A stretch of 64,000 nucleotides of DNA from contig JADFUC010000717.1 of assembly GCA_019722365.1 (NCBI GenBank), positions 1 through 64,000 of the forward strand, given 5' to 3'. The DNA is from Lithospermum erythrorhizon (taxonomy: Eukaryota; Streptophyta; Magnoliopsida; Boraginales; Boraginaceae). Position 1 is the stretch's first letter, and each line of letters opens with the position of its first letter. The position numbers were made by a program, and so were the translations under genes. The notes below the pieces were generated by a model. The model was not told where the DNA came from. It ran no database searches and worked only from the letters and a program-made list of their open reading frames with translations. Below are positions 47,617 to 60,896 of the stretch, piece after piece.

Positions 47617-48639
47617 TGTAAAGAACTACCCCAGGCTGGCAGACCAGTTGAGGATCGTTAATAACATCTACATCAGAGTCACCGTGAACCTGGACAGTAA
47701 AAACAAACAGGAAAAATATACAATGAAGGATATCGCCACGACGTGAACTAATAATATCAAACACATATTATAATAACATTAAAAAATTGATACAATGCAT
47801 CTAAAATAATATAATTGACACAAAATGACAACAAAGATACGTGTGGTTCAAAAGAAGAAGACTATTGGAGATGTCCTAGCCACCCAAGCCTCACCTATGA
47901 ACTTATTCAACTCCTCGTCACAAAAATCCTAGGGGTCCCCAAAATAGAAGGGGTGAGCTTGTAAAATCTCAAGAATACTCATATAACGAATCATGACCAA
48001 TCAATCATATATGCAGATGTAATATCACATAACAATACTATATTATATAAGTGGGATATTTTATTTTCATTATTACTTATCATGTTTGTTTAACTTCTTA
48101 CTTCAAATTACATACTAATATTTCAACATGATTACTTCTCTAATAATTCGAAATAATTCAACAATAGCAAGTAATTCAATAAATATAAATAATTAAGCAT
48201 CACATGAAATCACATAATCAATCGCGACTTTCAATTATAATTTATAGAGATGATGAAGTGGAAGATGATAAACCAACTTTGTATTCAGCCACAAAAGAAG
48301 AGAAGAAAATCGGAAGAACAATTTTTCTATGGGGGGATTTAATCTCACAAAAGGGAAAGTGAATGTGGTCAGGATTTTTTTGCGAAGAAGATAATGATAT
48401 GTTGGTGAGATATTTAGAGGAAAAGTTAAGTCTGCTTTGTCATGCTAAGTATTTCTCCACTTTTGTCATTAAATTTAAATTAAACGATTTCAAATGATAT
48501 TTTCCTCATTACAACTACTACTCATTTAATACTAGTCTCGGTATATCGATTTTATTCGAAAGTATTTATACTATCTCCGGTCCTACCACCAAACGATATA
48601 TATAATATAATTTAATCGCTAAGCGTAACAGTTATTTCA
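47617..48639 (-). mobile_element. Gypsy-type LTR relic (minus), ~1.0 kb
   Basis: The right end 'tttaatcgctaagcgtaaca' plus 'gttatttca' matches the family-B LTR ends at 9,728 and 16,720. The preceding 300 bases follow the same order (a GA-rich stretch near 48,290, then 'tttctccactttt', 'actactcatttaat'). Edges TG (47,617) and CA (48,639) are tentative. Confidence 0.5.
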
Positions 48640-49034
48640 ATAGTCAACAATTCAATAGCACATCAAATAACAATAATCATCAATAACTCCTCAATACATC
48701 AATCTCATCAGTTATTATTATATCATCGCTTCACTCCTATTCATTTATCAATATCAATCATAACGTCTCAATTTACTCATTATTCATTACCAACAAATCA
48801 TGTAATAATATTCCCAACACAACATCTTATATGCAATTATCCAAATCAATAATCAAAATATTTCCTCCTAATACAATCAAGATCATATAATATACATATA
48901 CACAATGTCCGAAAAGTTATGGCACGTGATATACTCAATCAACTGACACATCTGTATGCAGTTCGTAATCACTTCATCCTACTAGATATCAACTCCTAAA
49001 GTAAGCATACAATACAAAGACTAAATAACTAATA

Positions 49035-49209
49035 CTACCTCCATTCCTAAACGATATACATTTTGACTCAGATTATTTCATACGAACTTCGACAATAAAA
49101 GTTCAACCGTGAATTACTTATCAGACTATTTCTTAAATAATATGGTCAAAGTTCAACTTATTTCAAAGTCAAAAAGTCAAAATGTACCTATCATTTAGGG
49201 ACGGCGGAG
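49035..49209. mobile_element. Stowaway MITE, 175 bp
   Basis: Flanked by TA on both sides (49,033-49,034; 49,210-49,211). Ends CTACCTCCATTCCTAAACGA and CATTTAGGGACGGCGGAG are the Stowaway terminal consensus with few changes. The inverted repeats extend inward ('acattttgact' against 'agtcaaaatgta'). Confidence 0.8.
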
Positions 49210-49850
49210 TAATTACATTTATAATTTCTCAAACTAAGTTTATAAATTTCACTTATACTCAAGATAATAAAGATATTTCATAAAAATAAAAATATTTATA
49301 CTTTTTTTATGTAAAACAAATTACTTTCTACTTATTTCTTAAATCCAAATTTAATTAATTAATTAAAATTCAAAATTAACAATTTTTTGTTATTATTTCT
49401 TCTAGAAAATTCAAAGGTTATTATTTTAATCATCTATGTATTCAATCTAAACATAACTTGAATAAAAAATTGAATCTTTATTACTTTAAGGTAATAAAAC
49501 CGAAATAGTACATAAAAATAATTAAATATAAACTTTAAACAATATCATATTCATTCACAAGCAACTTAAGTCATAAAAATTACATCTTCTGACAATATAT
49601 GCTTAAATAAAGGCTTAGAATAAAATAAGGAGTAAAGATTATACTTCTTGAAACTAAATGAGCACTATAGTGTTTAGAGATGACAAAAAATTAGAAGAAA
49701 AGAAAAATGTTGCGGGTGAGAAAGGGGAAATAGTATATCCACACCCAAGAAGTGTTTTTAGAAATAAAATGACTATTTTCCTCGAATATAACTTCTCAAT
49801 TATTACGCTTAAAAAATGTAGGACAAAATATTAATTTCACCTCTCGAACG
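49210..49850. other. AT-rich intergenic DNA
   Basis: No coding signal; short 'aaattaattaatt' runs only. 49,640-49,800 loosely resembles the GA-rich part of family-B LTRs. Confidence 0.3.
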
Positions 49851-50280
49851 AACAAAATAGAATTATCGCACACACTATTTTGACCAATGCATTCTGTAGC
49901 TAATAGCTCTTCTCGTAACTCGTATTCAGAACACCAACTCTCTATTCAATAAATTTACACAAACATATATTAGCCTAACTATCTATCGAAGTGAGGGGTA
50001 TTTATAGGCTCAAAACCACCTAAATAGAAACCGCACGTAGGAATGGGAGCATCACTGACGACTGCCAAGTCCCGACTCAAGTCCCAATAGCCTCGTCCAA
50101 ACAACTTCCTTCTATCGGCCTGGTCCATGTCCCAACTAAGTCCCTTAATTTGGGTCCCAATATGGTCGCTGTAAACAAAGATACACTGGGACTCGGCAGT
50201 GACTTGGCCAAGTCCCAACCCAAGTCCCGAACTCGAAAACAAGAATATCAAATGCATTCAAGGCGCCCAATAAATCTTCA
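49850..50280 (-). mobile_element. 'GGGACTTG' LTR segment, copy D2 (minus)
   Basis: Plus-strand order: 'ctctctattcaataaa' leader, TATA complement GGGGTATTTATAGGC (49,994), then five or more CAAGTCCC/AAGTCCC words up to 50,230. The same order occurs in copies D3 and D4. On the minus strand the GGGACTTG words lie 50-230 bases upstream of the TATA box. Confidence 0.6.
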
Positions 50281-51900
50281 CTCTGACTTGAATCCTCCAC
50301 GTATAATGCATAATCGTAAACTCTGTATGCACCGCATGTACCAGAGTACTGCATGTGCTCGGATAGTGAAACAGTATGTACCCCAGTACCTTCATATGTG
50401 ATTGCATGTGTTCAGATGAATTGCAAGTTATGCATAATGCTAACTCCGCACCTTTCACTCACATATTGTCCTTGGCCACCGACAATTATCAGCAGACGCT
50501 TGGTAAGTCCAAACACCGCAGACTACCACCCTAAACCTCTCCACCGATCGTTGATATTCCATCGTTAACAACATCAATCTTTAAAGTAAGAATCAAAAAC
50601 ATAAATGTAACTACAGTATACCAAAGTACGTTGCATTCTTATCCTCTACTTCAGCATGAAATGCAAGTCATGCACCTCATTTTCTCCAAACGTCAGATCA
50701 GCACTCTCTTCCTTTGATCATCGACCCCTAGAAATCTTCCTCTTATGACAACTCCGGCAGCTTGAATAGTCTCAATACCAAAGAATGCATTTACACATGA
50801 TAAATCTGAGTTCCTCTACAATCAGAAAGCATGAAGCCAATCCCTCCCCTATTGTCGTATTCACTCAAGCCTGCATTTGCAAGCTTCAAGACATCCTCGA
50901 GCTACTTATGATGTTCAACCTAAAATCTTGAAGTCACCGGAATATTTGCCACTAAAAATGATCGGTGAAGTTCTTCACTCACTAATAACTCCACAATTGA
51001 CCGCCAATTGCTTTCCCAACACCATGCATTGACCTAGAAAACATCGCGTGGCCTTTTCAAACATACAAAGTTCCACATTTCACACTCTTTTAGAATCATG
51101 ATCAACTCCTATGTATTAAATCAACCCTCCACCTTCTTCTAAGAAACCGAACCCTCTTGTCTAATAGAATAAAAGATAACAAATTGATAGTCACGAGTCA
51201 CATGCTAAGGGACTACGTTCAATGTGTAGAATCTACCATCATGCATCCTAATCCTAACTGAGCCAATCCCAACCATCCTGCAGACTGAACCATTTGCCAT
51301 TGAAACAATGCCACCATCCAACTACTTATGCATTGAGAACCACTCCCTCCTAAAACACATATGATAGAACACTCCGAAATTCAAAACCCACACATCGGGT
51401 GTAAATGTACGAAAGCATCAACAACTAAGGCTATGTCCCCTTCTTGGGAGACGCATATCACGCCAATAACGATATTACCACTGAGACCTTTTTCTGCTGT
51501 ACATGTCTCCTGGGGACATACTGCACTAACCCATATAATAGTAGCTCATATCACCACCCCGGACCTATCGCTACCCGGTGGAAGAACTTCTTCTCCGCGT
51601 ATTTACAAACTCCGACTAGTGTTAGCAACTAGTGCATCATGAACGTCCGAACTAAAACTATGTGGCAATTTCGTACTATGGAGTAAGGCGTAACTAACTA
51701 ACCGAGTCCCAAAATCCATAATTATTTCTCCCAATGAACTTCTCTAAATTTCATACTTTCTCCACCCATCTCTCGATCCGAATCCAAGCCCATACTGCTA
51801 TAAATAAAGGAAACGAATTCTGATATAACAAATAGTTGCAAATTCTAAGACAAGAAATTATATAAAGTACGTAAAAATAAAAGATAACATTGTACGTGTA
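50281..51900 (-). mobile_element. Internal unit 1 of the D array
   Basis: Colinear with 53,460-53,869 plus 55,989-56,990 once two inserts are removed. On the minus strand near 50,840-50,900 a short frame reads KLANAGLSEYDNRGGIGFML, then SDCRGTQI. This resembles the start of RNase H-like (RVT_3) domains of plant LINE and cellular proteins, but the match is short. Other open frames here are broken. Confidence 0.45.
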
Positions 51901-52564
51901 TTCCTAATAATGGTTAGACTAAACTTATCAAGTGCAGCCCACATAACGCATTTTTACTATAATGAGCAACAGACATGCATTGAAGCTAACTTTAACTCTC
52001 GTGATATGAGATCACAAATACTGGGGAATTAATGAATTATTGTCTACACTATTCCTAGAATAAATTATCAAACACATATTCTAACCAATAGAATCAAGCA
52101 GAATTTAACAACTCTTCGTAACTCAAAAGAATAGAAAATGTATTTAATACTTCACTAAACCAATTATTTCTTAAATAATAGAATAAGACCTGGGTTGTCA
52201 GAGCTCCAACTCTTGATTTAATAGCCTACACAAACATATTTTAGATCGAGGACTCAAACCAAGCTCGGGATTCGCATTTATAAGTCTCTAAACCAAATGT
52301 AAAACCGCATCGTATCCTGCATCGACTTCTGGATCGACTTCCTGCCAAGGCCCTACTTAAGCCCCAATTACCTCATCCAAAAAGCTTTTTCTTATCGACT
52401 TGGTACATGTCTCCGATCACCTAAGTCCCCAATAGTATCGCTAGAAAACAAAGGATACCACTTGGGACTTCGCCAACTCTCAACCCAAGTCCTCAACTCT
52501 CGAAACAAAGAATATCAACCGCATTCAAGGCACTTTTCCAACAACCTCCACCTCGACTTGAATA
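51901..52564 (-). mobile_element. 'GGGACTTG' LTR segment, copy D3 (minus)
   Basis: Repeats the D2 order: 'aactcttgatttaatagcc', a weakened TATA ('catttataagtctc', 52,277), then AAGTCCC-type words to 52,500. It is cut by the copia solo LTR that starts at 52,565. Confidence 0.55.
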
Positions 52565-53459
52565 TGTTGAAAATATATGCATAACGTGATTTTAAAAACT
52601 TTAATCGCTCATATATTCATAAGACTTATTAGGTGATTATACCATGAACTAAATTATCAATGCAAAACTTATAGAGATTCTAGCGGAAGTCTATCAACAA
52701 ACTTTCACAACTTCTCTCAGAATCCCTAATTGCTAAGACTAAAAAGTGATGCCTCATTATTCAACCACCAGAAAGATTGAATCGCGACTCGGTCTCGGCT
52801 GTAACCAAAGCGGACTGATGATATAACTAAAGAAGAATTCCTTCCCTAATTAGTGAGTTGTGTTTTTGTTTTTTTGTGATAACCTACGAAAGCTATTAAC
52901 TTAGTTTATATAGTAGGTTAACCTTAAAATCCCAAATCAATAGTTTAACGAGCCGACTCGCTTAATTCAATTAAACCGCTGAAAATTAAACATTAACAAG
53001 TTGTTAATATGTAACTAACAAGTTACTAACGAGCTCAACTAACTATTAATTAAACTGACTAGTTAATTAATTCGAGTTTATCCAATTTATATTTTACATT
53101 ATCAATGTAAAATTCTCGATTGAGAATATTCGTTGATTACAATCAACTCTCAAAATTAACAATGCGCTTAATTTCATACATGAAATATAACCAAATACTA
53201 TATGTATGACACCTTTCTAGGCTCGTATAATAGGGCCATATAATAATATGATCAATTATTATTATTATTATAACGATTATGTACGGTATAGCACCGCATA
53301 ATCTCCTCGGTATTATCAGCAGAACCCAAATAGTAATTACAATTACTATGATTAAATGTCTGCGATGTAATCATATTCACTAAACTAGTAAACGAATTGT
53401 TACAATAATTGTAAAGAATGCATATAATAAATGAAATCACGAACTATTGATTTCCAACA
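52565..53459 (-). mobile_element. Copia-type solo LTR (minus), 895 bp
   Basis: Plus-strand edges TGTTGAAAATATATG and GATTTCCAACA; relative of 34,167-35,006 in reverse. It interrupts D-array sequence: the intact paralogue reads 'gacttgaatcctccacgtataa' across the site (about 50,285-50,307), while here 'gacttgaata' and 'taatcttccatgtataa' flank the LTR. No internal region, so a solo LTR left by recombination. Confidence 0.75.
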
Positions 53460-53869
53460 TAATCTTCCATGTATAACAAATAATCAAAACTTCCTTAAGT
53501 GCACCAGATGTACTATAAGATTGGGACAGGATCGGATAAAGGAACAAATAAAATTGGAAAGTATTCGTATGTGTCCATATAAACACCAGAGGAGATAGAC
53601 AATGCTTAGCCGCACCTCCACTTCACAAATTGCCTCTCACAGACAATTAACAAAGTGAGATCGCTTGGTAAGTCCAAACACTGGCTGATCACCACCGCAG
53701 TAAACCTCCCCAATCGCCGATAGTTCCACTACTAACAACATCAATTCTACAAGAACCAGAAAACATAAACAAAAACTGAAGGTATACCAAAGTACGAGTA
53801 CTTTATCCCACTAGTACGAGAAATGCAAGTCATGCACCTATATTTCCTAGACGTCAGATCGAAAGCAAT
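53460..53869 (-). mobile_element. Internal unit 2 of the D array, first part
   Basis: Matches 50,290-50,690 ('cgcttggtaagtccaaacac', 'atgcaagtcatgcacct', 'agacgtcagatc'). Interrupted by the gypsy solo LTR. Confidence 0.6.
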
Positions 53870-55988
53870 TGTAATAACCCGCTTCGTATGAGCATTATAG
53901 TAATATTATCAAAGGAAGCGTTTATGTTCGTTTGTTAAACCTATATTGCAACCAAACCAAAACCGAACGAGAACTGCATAACTCTGAGATATCTTCAGAC
54001 GAACTCCCATGTGACTATTTCATACTCTGTCCATAAGATTAATCATCATCATCCTCTTCTTTTCCTAAGAGAAGCGCCGAACCTCCCCTATTAATGTTCC
54101 CTTTGGAAAATTTCTTCCATTCTCTTCCTTATCTGCAAGTTTTGGTCCTAAAATTTATCGGGAGAGTTTTCCGAGTCATCCTCTACGCTTTTAAGGTGTA
54201 AGAGTTCGAATCTTTTCGATATTTAGCTGAGGATGTTGACTTTTGGGTAATCGAATGACTTTTGAGTTTTTAGCTATTTATAAAGATTATGACTATCTGT
54301 GCCAGAATATCATATATGAAAGTATAATAATTCCATTTTACGGGCTGGAAATATGTTGACAATTATAGTTGACTTTGTTGGACTTTTGTTGACTTTTTCT
54401 AAATGGTTTTATTATGGTAGAAGTGTACTCTGAATTTTAACAGTTGTTCTAGAGGTGTAGGTTGTGATTTTTAGGTGATTAGAGAATGTTCGGATAAAAA
54501 ATGAATTTTGTGTTGGGCTTTAAGATTAAAGATGGTTAAATATGGTGATTAGTTGTTCATATCGTAACGTTGTGGGCTTTTGAAACTAGTAATTAGAACT
54601 CACCGATCATTAAAATGGAAGTTATGACTTAAGTTTAAAATAAGATTAAAGTATTTTTGTCTTGGGTTATTTTGGGAGTATAATAGACATAGAACTGTGA
54701 TATTACTAGTTGTATATTATAAGTAGTACTATAATTTGAATGTTTGCTTAGGCGCTGATCGCGAAAGGTCCGCTGGTTGCGGATTAAGTGGAGAGTTTTA
54801 TATAGCCAGTCGAAGCAGTATCTATCTCACTAAAGTGATTAACTATTTGATTACGGATATATGTATATGTATATATGTGATTCGCGGTTAAATTATATGT
54901 TGAATATGCGCTGGGTCGGGAAATGCTGTCATGGCTCGTGGTCTCACGAGTCGCATAGGTGATGTTGAGTTGTATCAAAGAGTTGTATATGAGTTGATGT
55001 TGTTTGTCGAGTTGTATCGTCCGTATATCGCTTTGTACTTCATTACGATTCGGTGATTTGCTTCGCACTTCGCTATTTACATGTCAACGAGCATGTTTTC
55101 TCCCCGCAAAGCCGAGGCTGATTATATGCACATTAGTTGTAGAACCAACTTATATTGAGTTGTAGGGTTGTTGAGTTGTGAGTTGTCGAGTTGATAGAGT
55201 TGCCGAAATAGAAAATACAGTCAGTTGAACATACTATCACAGTTGATCGCTACTGGTTAGTTGCCGGGAATTGGTGATGTCGCCGTTGTCATTTGATGTG
55301 AGTAAGGTCGATTGATTATTGCGCTCTTTCTGAAATGTACGCATGTTATTGTTGATTGCCATCGCCTTGGAATGTTCTCGCTAGTAACGACTCAAGGAAC
55401 ATACAAAATCGAGCAATGAAATTGATACCACTTTATATTAGCATCTTAAGTTTCTGAATAATATTATTGCATCACTTATCTATCGTATGCAATATCATCT
55501 ACTTTTGGTACACTATCGCGTGATCGAGGTTACCTCATTCTTGAGATATATATTCACTAAGCTTCGCAGCCTTACACCCTATTCGCATGTATGCAATTTC
55601 ATCATGAAGTTGACAAAGCGGCGCCGTCTCCATCTCCTGATTGTTCAAGCTCAGGCTCTGTGAAATAGGCGCCATGGTGGCGCTGATCCTCACAAATTTC
55701 TTTTATTTCATGGATTGTAGTTGTCGCCCCAGATAGTTTTATTTTGGGATACTTATTTTTGTAGGTTGATATATCGTACTGAGTTACGTTGTATGTTGGT
55801 TGCCGTTATGCGGTTAGGAATACCACGACGGGATTTCTTTTTTGTTAAAAAGTATTTTACGCTTGTATATTATTTTGTCGAGTTGTTTCCAAGATAGGTT
55901 TCTTTAAAATTGAGTCATCCATCGACAGGACTCGTGTCCGTGGATTTGGGACGATTCTAACTCAAAATGCCCACTGCTTATCGTTACA
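53870..55988 (+). mobile_element. Gypsy family-B solo LTR (plus), 2.1 kb
   Basis: Begins TGTAATAACCCGC and ends CGTTACA, colinear in reverse with the B1 LTRs. Flanks GCAAT (53,865-53,869) and ACAAT (55,989-55,993) are a 5-base target duplication with one difference. The paralogous site at 50,690-50,720 lacks the LTR. No gag or pol adjoins it. Confidence 0.8.
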
Positions 55989-56990
55989 ACAATCCATTCC
56001 TTGATCATCGACTCTTAGAAATCTCCTCTCTCCAATGACAGCTCTCCTCATTGAATAGTCTCAATACTAGCAACGAATGACACACGATAACCAAATTCCT
56101 CTTCACAACTGTAAAAGCAACAGCTAACTCCTCCTCATTGCCGCACCTCTCGTAAGGTACCGAGATGGTAGTTCTATCAGACATCTCGAGCTACCTTATG
56201 ATGTTCAACTGAAACCCTTGAAGTCACGTAGTATTTACTGAAATGATCGAGAAGTTGCCTCTTCGATCACTACAAACTCCACACACCGGCCCACCGTTTC
56301 CCAACACCATAGCAAACTCGATTTAGAAAATGTCGTACCTTATAAACATACAAACTTCCACGCTTCACACCTTTTAGAATCACATTCCAACCCTTTATGT
56401 ATAGTCAACCTCCACCTTCTCCTAAGAAATCAACCCTTCTTGTCTAATGTACTCAAAGATAATAAGTTCTTAGTCATATGAGGCATATGTCTAACCATGT
56501 TCATCGGGGAAGAATCTACCATCATGCATCCTAATCCTAATCGAGCTAATCCCAAGCATCCTACAGATCGAACCATTTGGTTATTGAAATAATGCCACCA
56601 TCCAACTACTTATGCTTTGAGAATCACCTCTTAAGACACATACTTTATGTGAGCACTCAAAATTTCCTCGTAACCCACACATCGGTGTGTAAATATATGA
56701 GTATCCGCAACTAAGGCCATGTCCCTTCGAGATGCATAACACCGCTACCAATAACTATAATACCACTCGAGACCTTTTTTCCGTCGCACTTCCTTCGGAC
56801 ATACCACTCCAACTTCATATAATAGTAGCTCACATCGGCCACCCCGACCCATCATCGCCTTCGAGAGTTATTTTTACGCAAGTTATGCCTAAAATATGTT
56901 AGACTAATCCACGGGCAGCCACGTAACGTATTTTACTTTAATGGAGGAACAAATTACGTACTTCAGCCCACCAGCCTCAGATGTCTAGAT
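55989..56990 (-). mobile_element. Internal unit 2 of the D array, second part
   Basis: Continues exactly where 53,869 stopped and follows 50,700-51,900 ('gatcatcgactcttagaaat', 'caccttct(c/t)ctaagaaa', 'ccatcatgcatcctaatcct'). Confidence 0.6.
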
Positions 56991-57560
56991 CACTACACCC
57001 AAACGACAGAATTATTGTCTGATGTATCGCTAGAAAAAGAATTATCGACACAATATTCGGCCCAAATGCACTGGTAGCACAACTCTGTAACTCAAAAGAA
57101 TAGAGAAATAGTCTAATACAATCGAGTTTGCTAATTATCCCCTAAGAATGTAATAACAAGACCTAAGCTATTCAGATTTCTAACTCTCTATTCAATTGCT
57201 AATACACTCCTTTGATTTTAGGGATCAAGACTCAAAACCAATTAAAGGGGTATTTATATTAAAACCACCTAAATAGAAACCTAATCAGACGTAGGTCAAG
57301 GCATTAGGTTGGATCGACCACCTCAAGTCCCGAATCGTCCCAATAGCTCTCGCCCAAACAACTTCCTTTATCGACTCGTCCACGCCCCAACTCAAGTCCC
57401 AATAGCCAGAAACAACATAGCACCGTGATTCTCGTACGGACTCGCCAAGTCCTCAACTCTGCAAACATCAACATTAAACCAGACTAATGCACTTTTTCAT
57501 CACCCACCCAAGAATCACTTTGACTTGATAAATTCTATTTATCGCTTGAATATTGTAAAC
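56991..57560 (-). mobile_element. 'GGGACTTG' LTR segment, copy D4 (minus)
   Basis: Same order as D2 and D3: 'aactctctattcaattg', TATA complement GGGGTATTTATATT (57,248), 'aaaccacctaaatagaaacc', then AAGTCCC words to 57,455. It closes the D array on the right. Confidence 0.6.
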
Positions 57561-58752
57561 ATGAATATTTTTTATTTAATTAATTATTTGTATTATGATA
57601 GTTATTTATTTCTGATAACCAAAGCTATCTTAGAGTAATTAAGTCAATATCCAAATCAGGCTCAAATATTTTAAACAATCTCCGGATTCCTGAAATCCCA
57701 AATCATCATCATTGTTGTTCATGGTTATATGCTTAAAGCATCACCTTTTTATGATTACTATCAGTAACAACAAGTTCAAATTTAGTTGTTATAATTTGTC
57801 AAATATTTGACTTGTGAAAGTTTTATAAAGATTCGAATCCCACCATTATGGAACAATTCCATATCACATCTTTATGTGATGTTCTAGATGCTCTATCTGC
57901 TTGAATATACACTGTTCAAAGGCATGAGCAAGTGATGAGGAGAATATAATTGAGTTTATTAGATGAATCTAGTTCATCTAGTAATACACTTTTTTAACAG
58001 TTTAAAAAATATTAAATATTTATTTAAGCTGGCTCTCTATCATTTGAACTATTCAAATCATTTCTTTTGTACAATATTTCTAAAATACAAGAGCGAATAT
58101 ATATACATTTATATTTTATTAAGTTATTTGCGGCTATCTATAAAATGGTAGCCAGCTTCTATTTAGCGTTTTCATAAATCTTCTATTTTATGACATTTTT
58201 AATAAATATCTTGTTCTAAACATTTAGTCGATGGTAACGGATTGTCCGACAGAATTTTAAGCGTTATTCACATTTTAATCATACTATTATTCAAAAATAT
58301 ATGATTCCAAAATTTCATCTATAAGGATCTTTCATTTATATAATTATACATTTACAATTTATATCGGGTTTCGAAACGAGGTTTTAACTCATCTTACTTG
58401 AATTTTACGAAAGCATACATATATTATGATATTTTGTCGATCTAATTAATATAATGGAGATATCATTTTCAATCTTTATGTAAGTGATTAATAATCACCA
58501 AATTAAATTAATTCAAAAGCATAAAGAAAATTATTCATGTTCAAAAACACAACAAAAGCTGCCATTCCCCGATCAAAGAACGATGCTAACTGCATAACAC
58601 GTATCATAAAACCTGTAGTTCATAAAAAATAAAGACGGGTCATCTGTCAATATCCTACGCGACCCCAGCGGTCCTCAGACTTCATCTCCAAATATCTTCT
58701 CGACTCTCGACTCCCGCATTATTTCAACAAATGTTAGTATAGCAATTAATGT
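57561..58752. repeat. Transposon-internal repeat, relative of 33.7-34.2 kb
   Basis: 57,650-58,140 matches 33,700-34,166. 58,100-58,560 resembles the first 350 bases of the window. No coding frame; a 62-codon frame at 57,963-58,151 lies in the repeat. Confidence 0.4.
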
Positions 58753-60896
58753 TGTAATAACCCGTCTGCATGTGTATTAGTTATAATATTATTTGGGGTA
58801 CAAGTTCACGATGTTCTGAAGTTAAGGCTGGTAAACCGAGACGGTAACCAACTTAAAACCAAACGAGACCTTGCACTAATCTAGAAATATCTTCCACCTA
58901 ACTCCACCTAATCATTTCATCATTATCCAAATCACCTAACCACCTTCTTGCTTCTCCAAAAAAGTACAAACCCCTAAATTCCTCCAACTCCGATTTTTTT
59001 CAATTTTCTTGGTGGAATCTTGTTGCACCACCCATAATCTTGTTCTTCATCTCTCGATCATCTAAGGTATGATTTTTATCTTTAAATCTTGATATTTTGA
59101 GCTATAGTCGATCATTGTTATGTGTTTGACTTTTGTTAAATTTTTTGTGATTGGGGATTTTAAGACTTTGAAACGGTAGGAATGTTACATCTAAGCTTGG
59201 ATATCAGAGTGTAGGTGATTATGGTTGAAATGTAAAGTTTATAGTTGACTTTCCCAAATCAAACTTTAGCTTCAAAGAAAAGTAACGGACTTTAATGGAG
59301 ATGTTGGAGTACGGGTTGTCACTTTTGTGTGGTCAAGAGATTAGGTAATTTTAGTTTTCCTAAAAGGAGTAGTATTTGGGGTTTTGGAATTTAGGTGGTT
59401 AATGATGGATATATTGGTTTAGAAAAGCTCGATTTTGGGTTGAATAGAAGTTGTTCAAAGTGTTAGCGTTCGAGGGAGTAACGGTTTATCAATTGGGAAC
59501 ATGATGCTTTGATTTGTCGCTTTTATTAGTCGGTTTAACTTCATAGTAATTCTTCACCTTGCTATAATTGGTAACTAAACGGCTTTAAGTTGGATAGATA
59601 ACCAAATAGAGTTGCTAATGTGGTAGTAAGTAGTAATTATATCTCTCGGGTGTTTTCATTAGACATCGAAGGAAGAGCACGTGGACTACTCAGGGCGGGC
59701 GCCATTAGTTGCTAGGCCAAGGCGAAGGTCTATCTCACTTGCGATTGACTACTTGATTACGATAATACGCCAGACAGTATGTATATGATGTCGTTGCTAA
59801 ATTATATGTTGAATATGAATTAAGTAGTCAGAGTCGGTTGTCATATTGTGACGATGAAATGATAGGTGTTTTCTTGCAGGTGATGTTGTGTCGTATTAGG
59901 AAACAGTTGTATATGAGCTCGATGGTGTTTGTTGATTTGTGATTGTCCGGTATTTGCCTTTTATACCTCGGTATAAGCGCGGTGCTTTTTGTTTCTGCAC
60001 TGCTACGATTCGACGATAGCTTATGTCGACGGGCATAAGTTTCTCCCCTCGCAGTTAAGGTTGATTATATGCGCATTAGTTGTAGAACCGGATTTATATT
60101 GAGTTGTTTGAGTTGTTAAGACAGTTGTTTAGCTATTTGAAGGTTGATAAAGTCACGAGTTGATCATACAATGTAGTCGATTAGTCATTGAAGTCATGAT
60201 GTCGCCATTGTCACCGATAGAGTAAAGTTTGTTTTATTGTTATGTGACATGGCAGCTCTTTCTTGAAATGTACGTATGTTATTGCTTATTTCATCATCTT
60301 GGAATGTTATGCTAGTGACGAATTTATGAACATACGTAAATGATAATGAAATTGCTAATGACTTCGTATTAAGATCTTAAGTTGAATAATATTATGTACT
60401 ACTTATCTATCGTATGCGATATCATCTACTTTGGTACACTATGCGTGATTGGAGGTTAATTTCATTCTTGAGATATATATTCACTAAGTTTTTGTTGCCA
60501 AGGAACATTTTAGGTTGATTGTGGCGCCGTTCGCCTTCGAGCTTGTTCGGGTGATTGTGCTTTGTAGCTAGTGAACAAGCATGGCGCCTGATACTCACTT
60601 TCTCATTATCTTGTTTGGATTGTAGTTCGGTTGTCTATAGTTGTTTCTGGGGATTTCCTCACCGTCAGATGCCGATTTTTCAGACTTTATATGTATGTTG
60701 GTTGCTATTCTCAGGGTTTAATACCGCATTTTGATTCTTTTTCTAAAAAAATTGTTTTTTGTCTGTCAGATATTATTTATTGAAACAGCCAAGACAGTGT
60801 CCTTTAAATTCTGAGTCATCCATTGATCAAGCGACTGTGTCCGCATTTGGGACGATTCTAACCTCAAAGGGGCGCACGACCTGGGCGGTCGCTACA
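58753..60896 (+). mobile_element. 5' LTR of a plus-strand gypsy family-B element (B2)
   Basis: Begins TGTAATAACCCGTC and ends CGGTCGCTACA; 2.1 kb, colinear with 53,870-55,988. It contains the family palindrome 'ttatacctcggtataagcg' (59,961). Unlike the solo copy it is followed by a primer-site-like 'attttgcacgagcgcag' and by the gag start. Confidence 0.7.
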
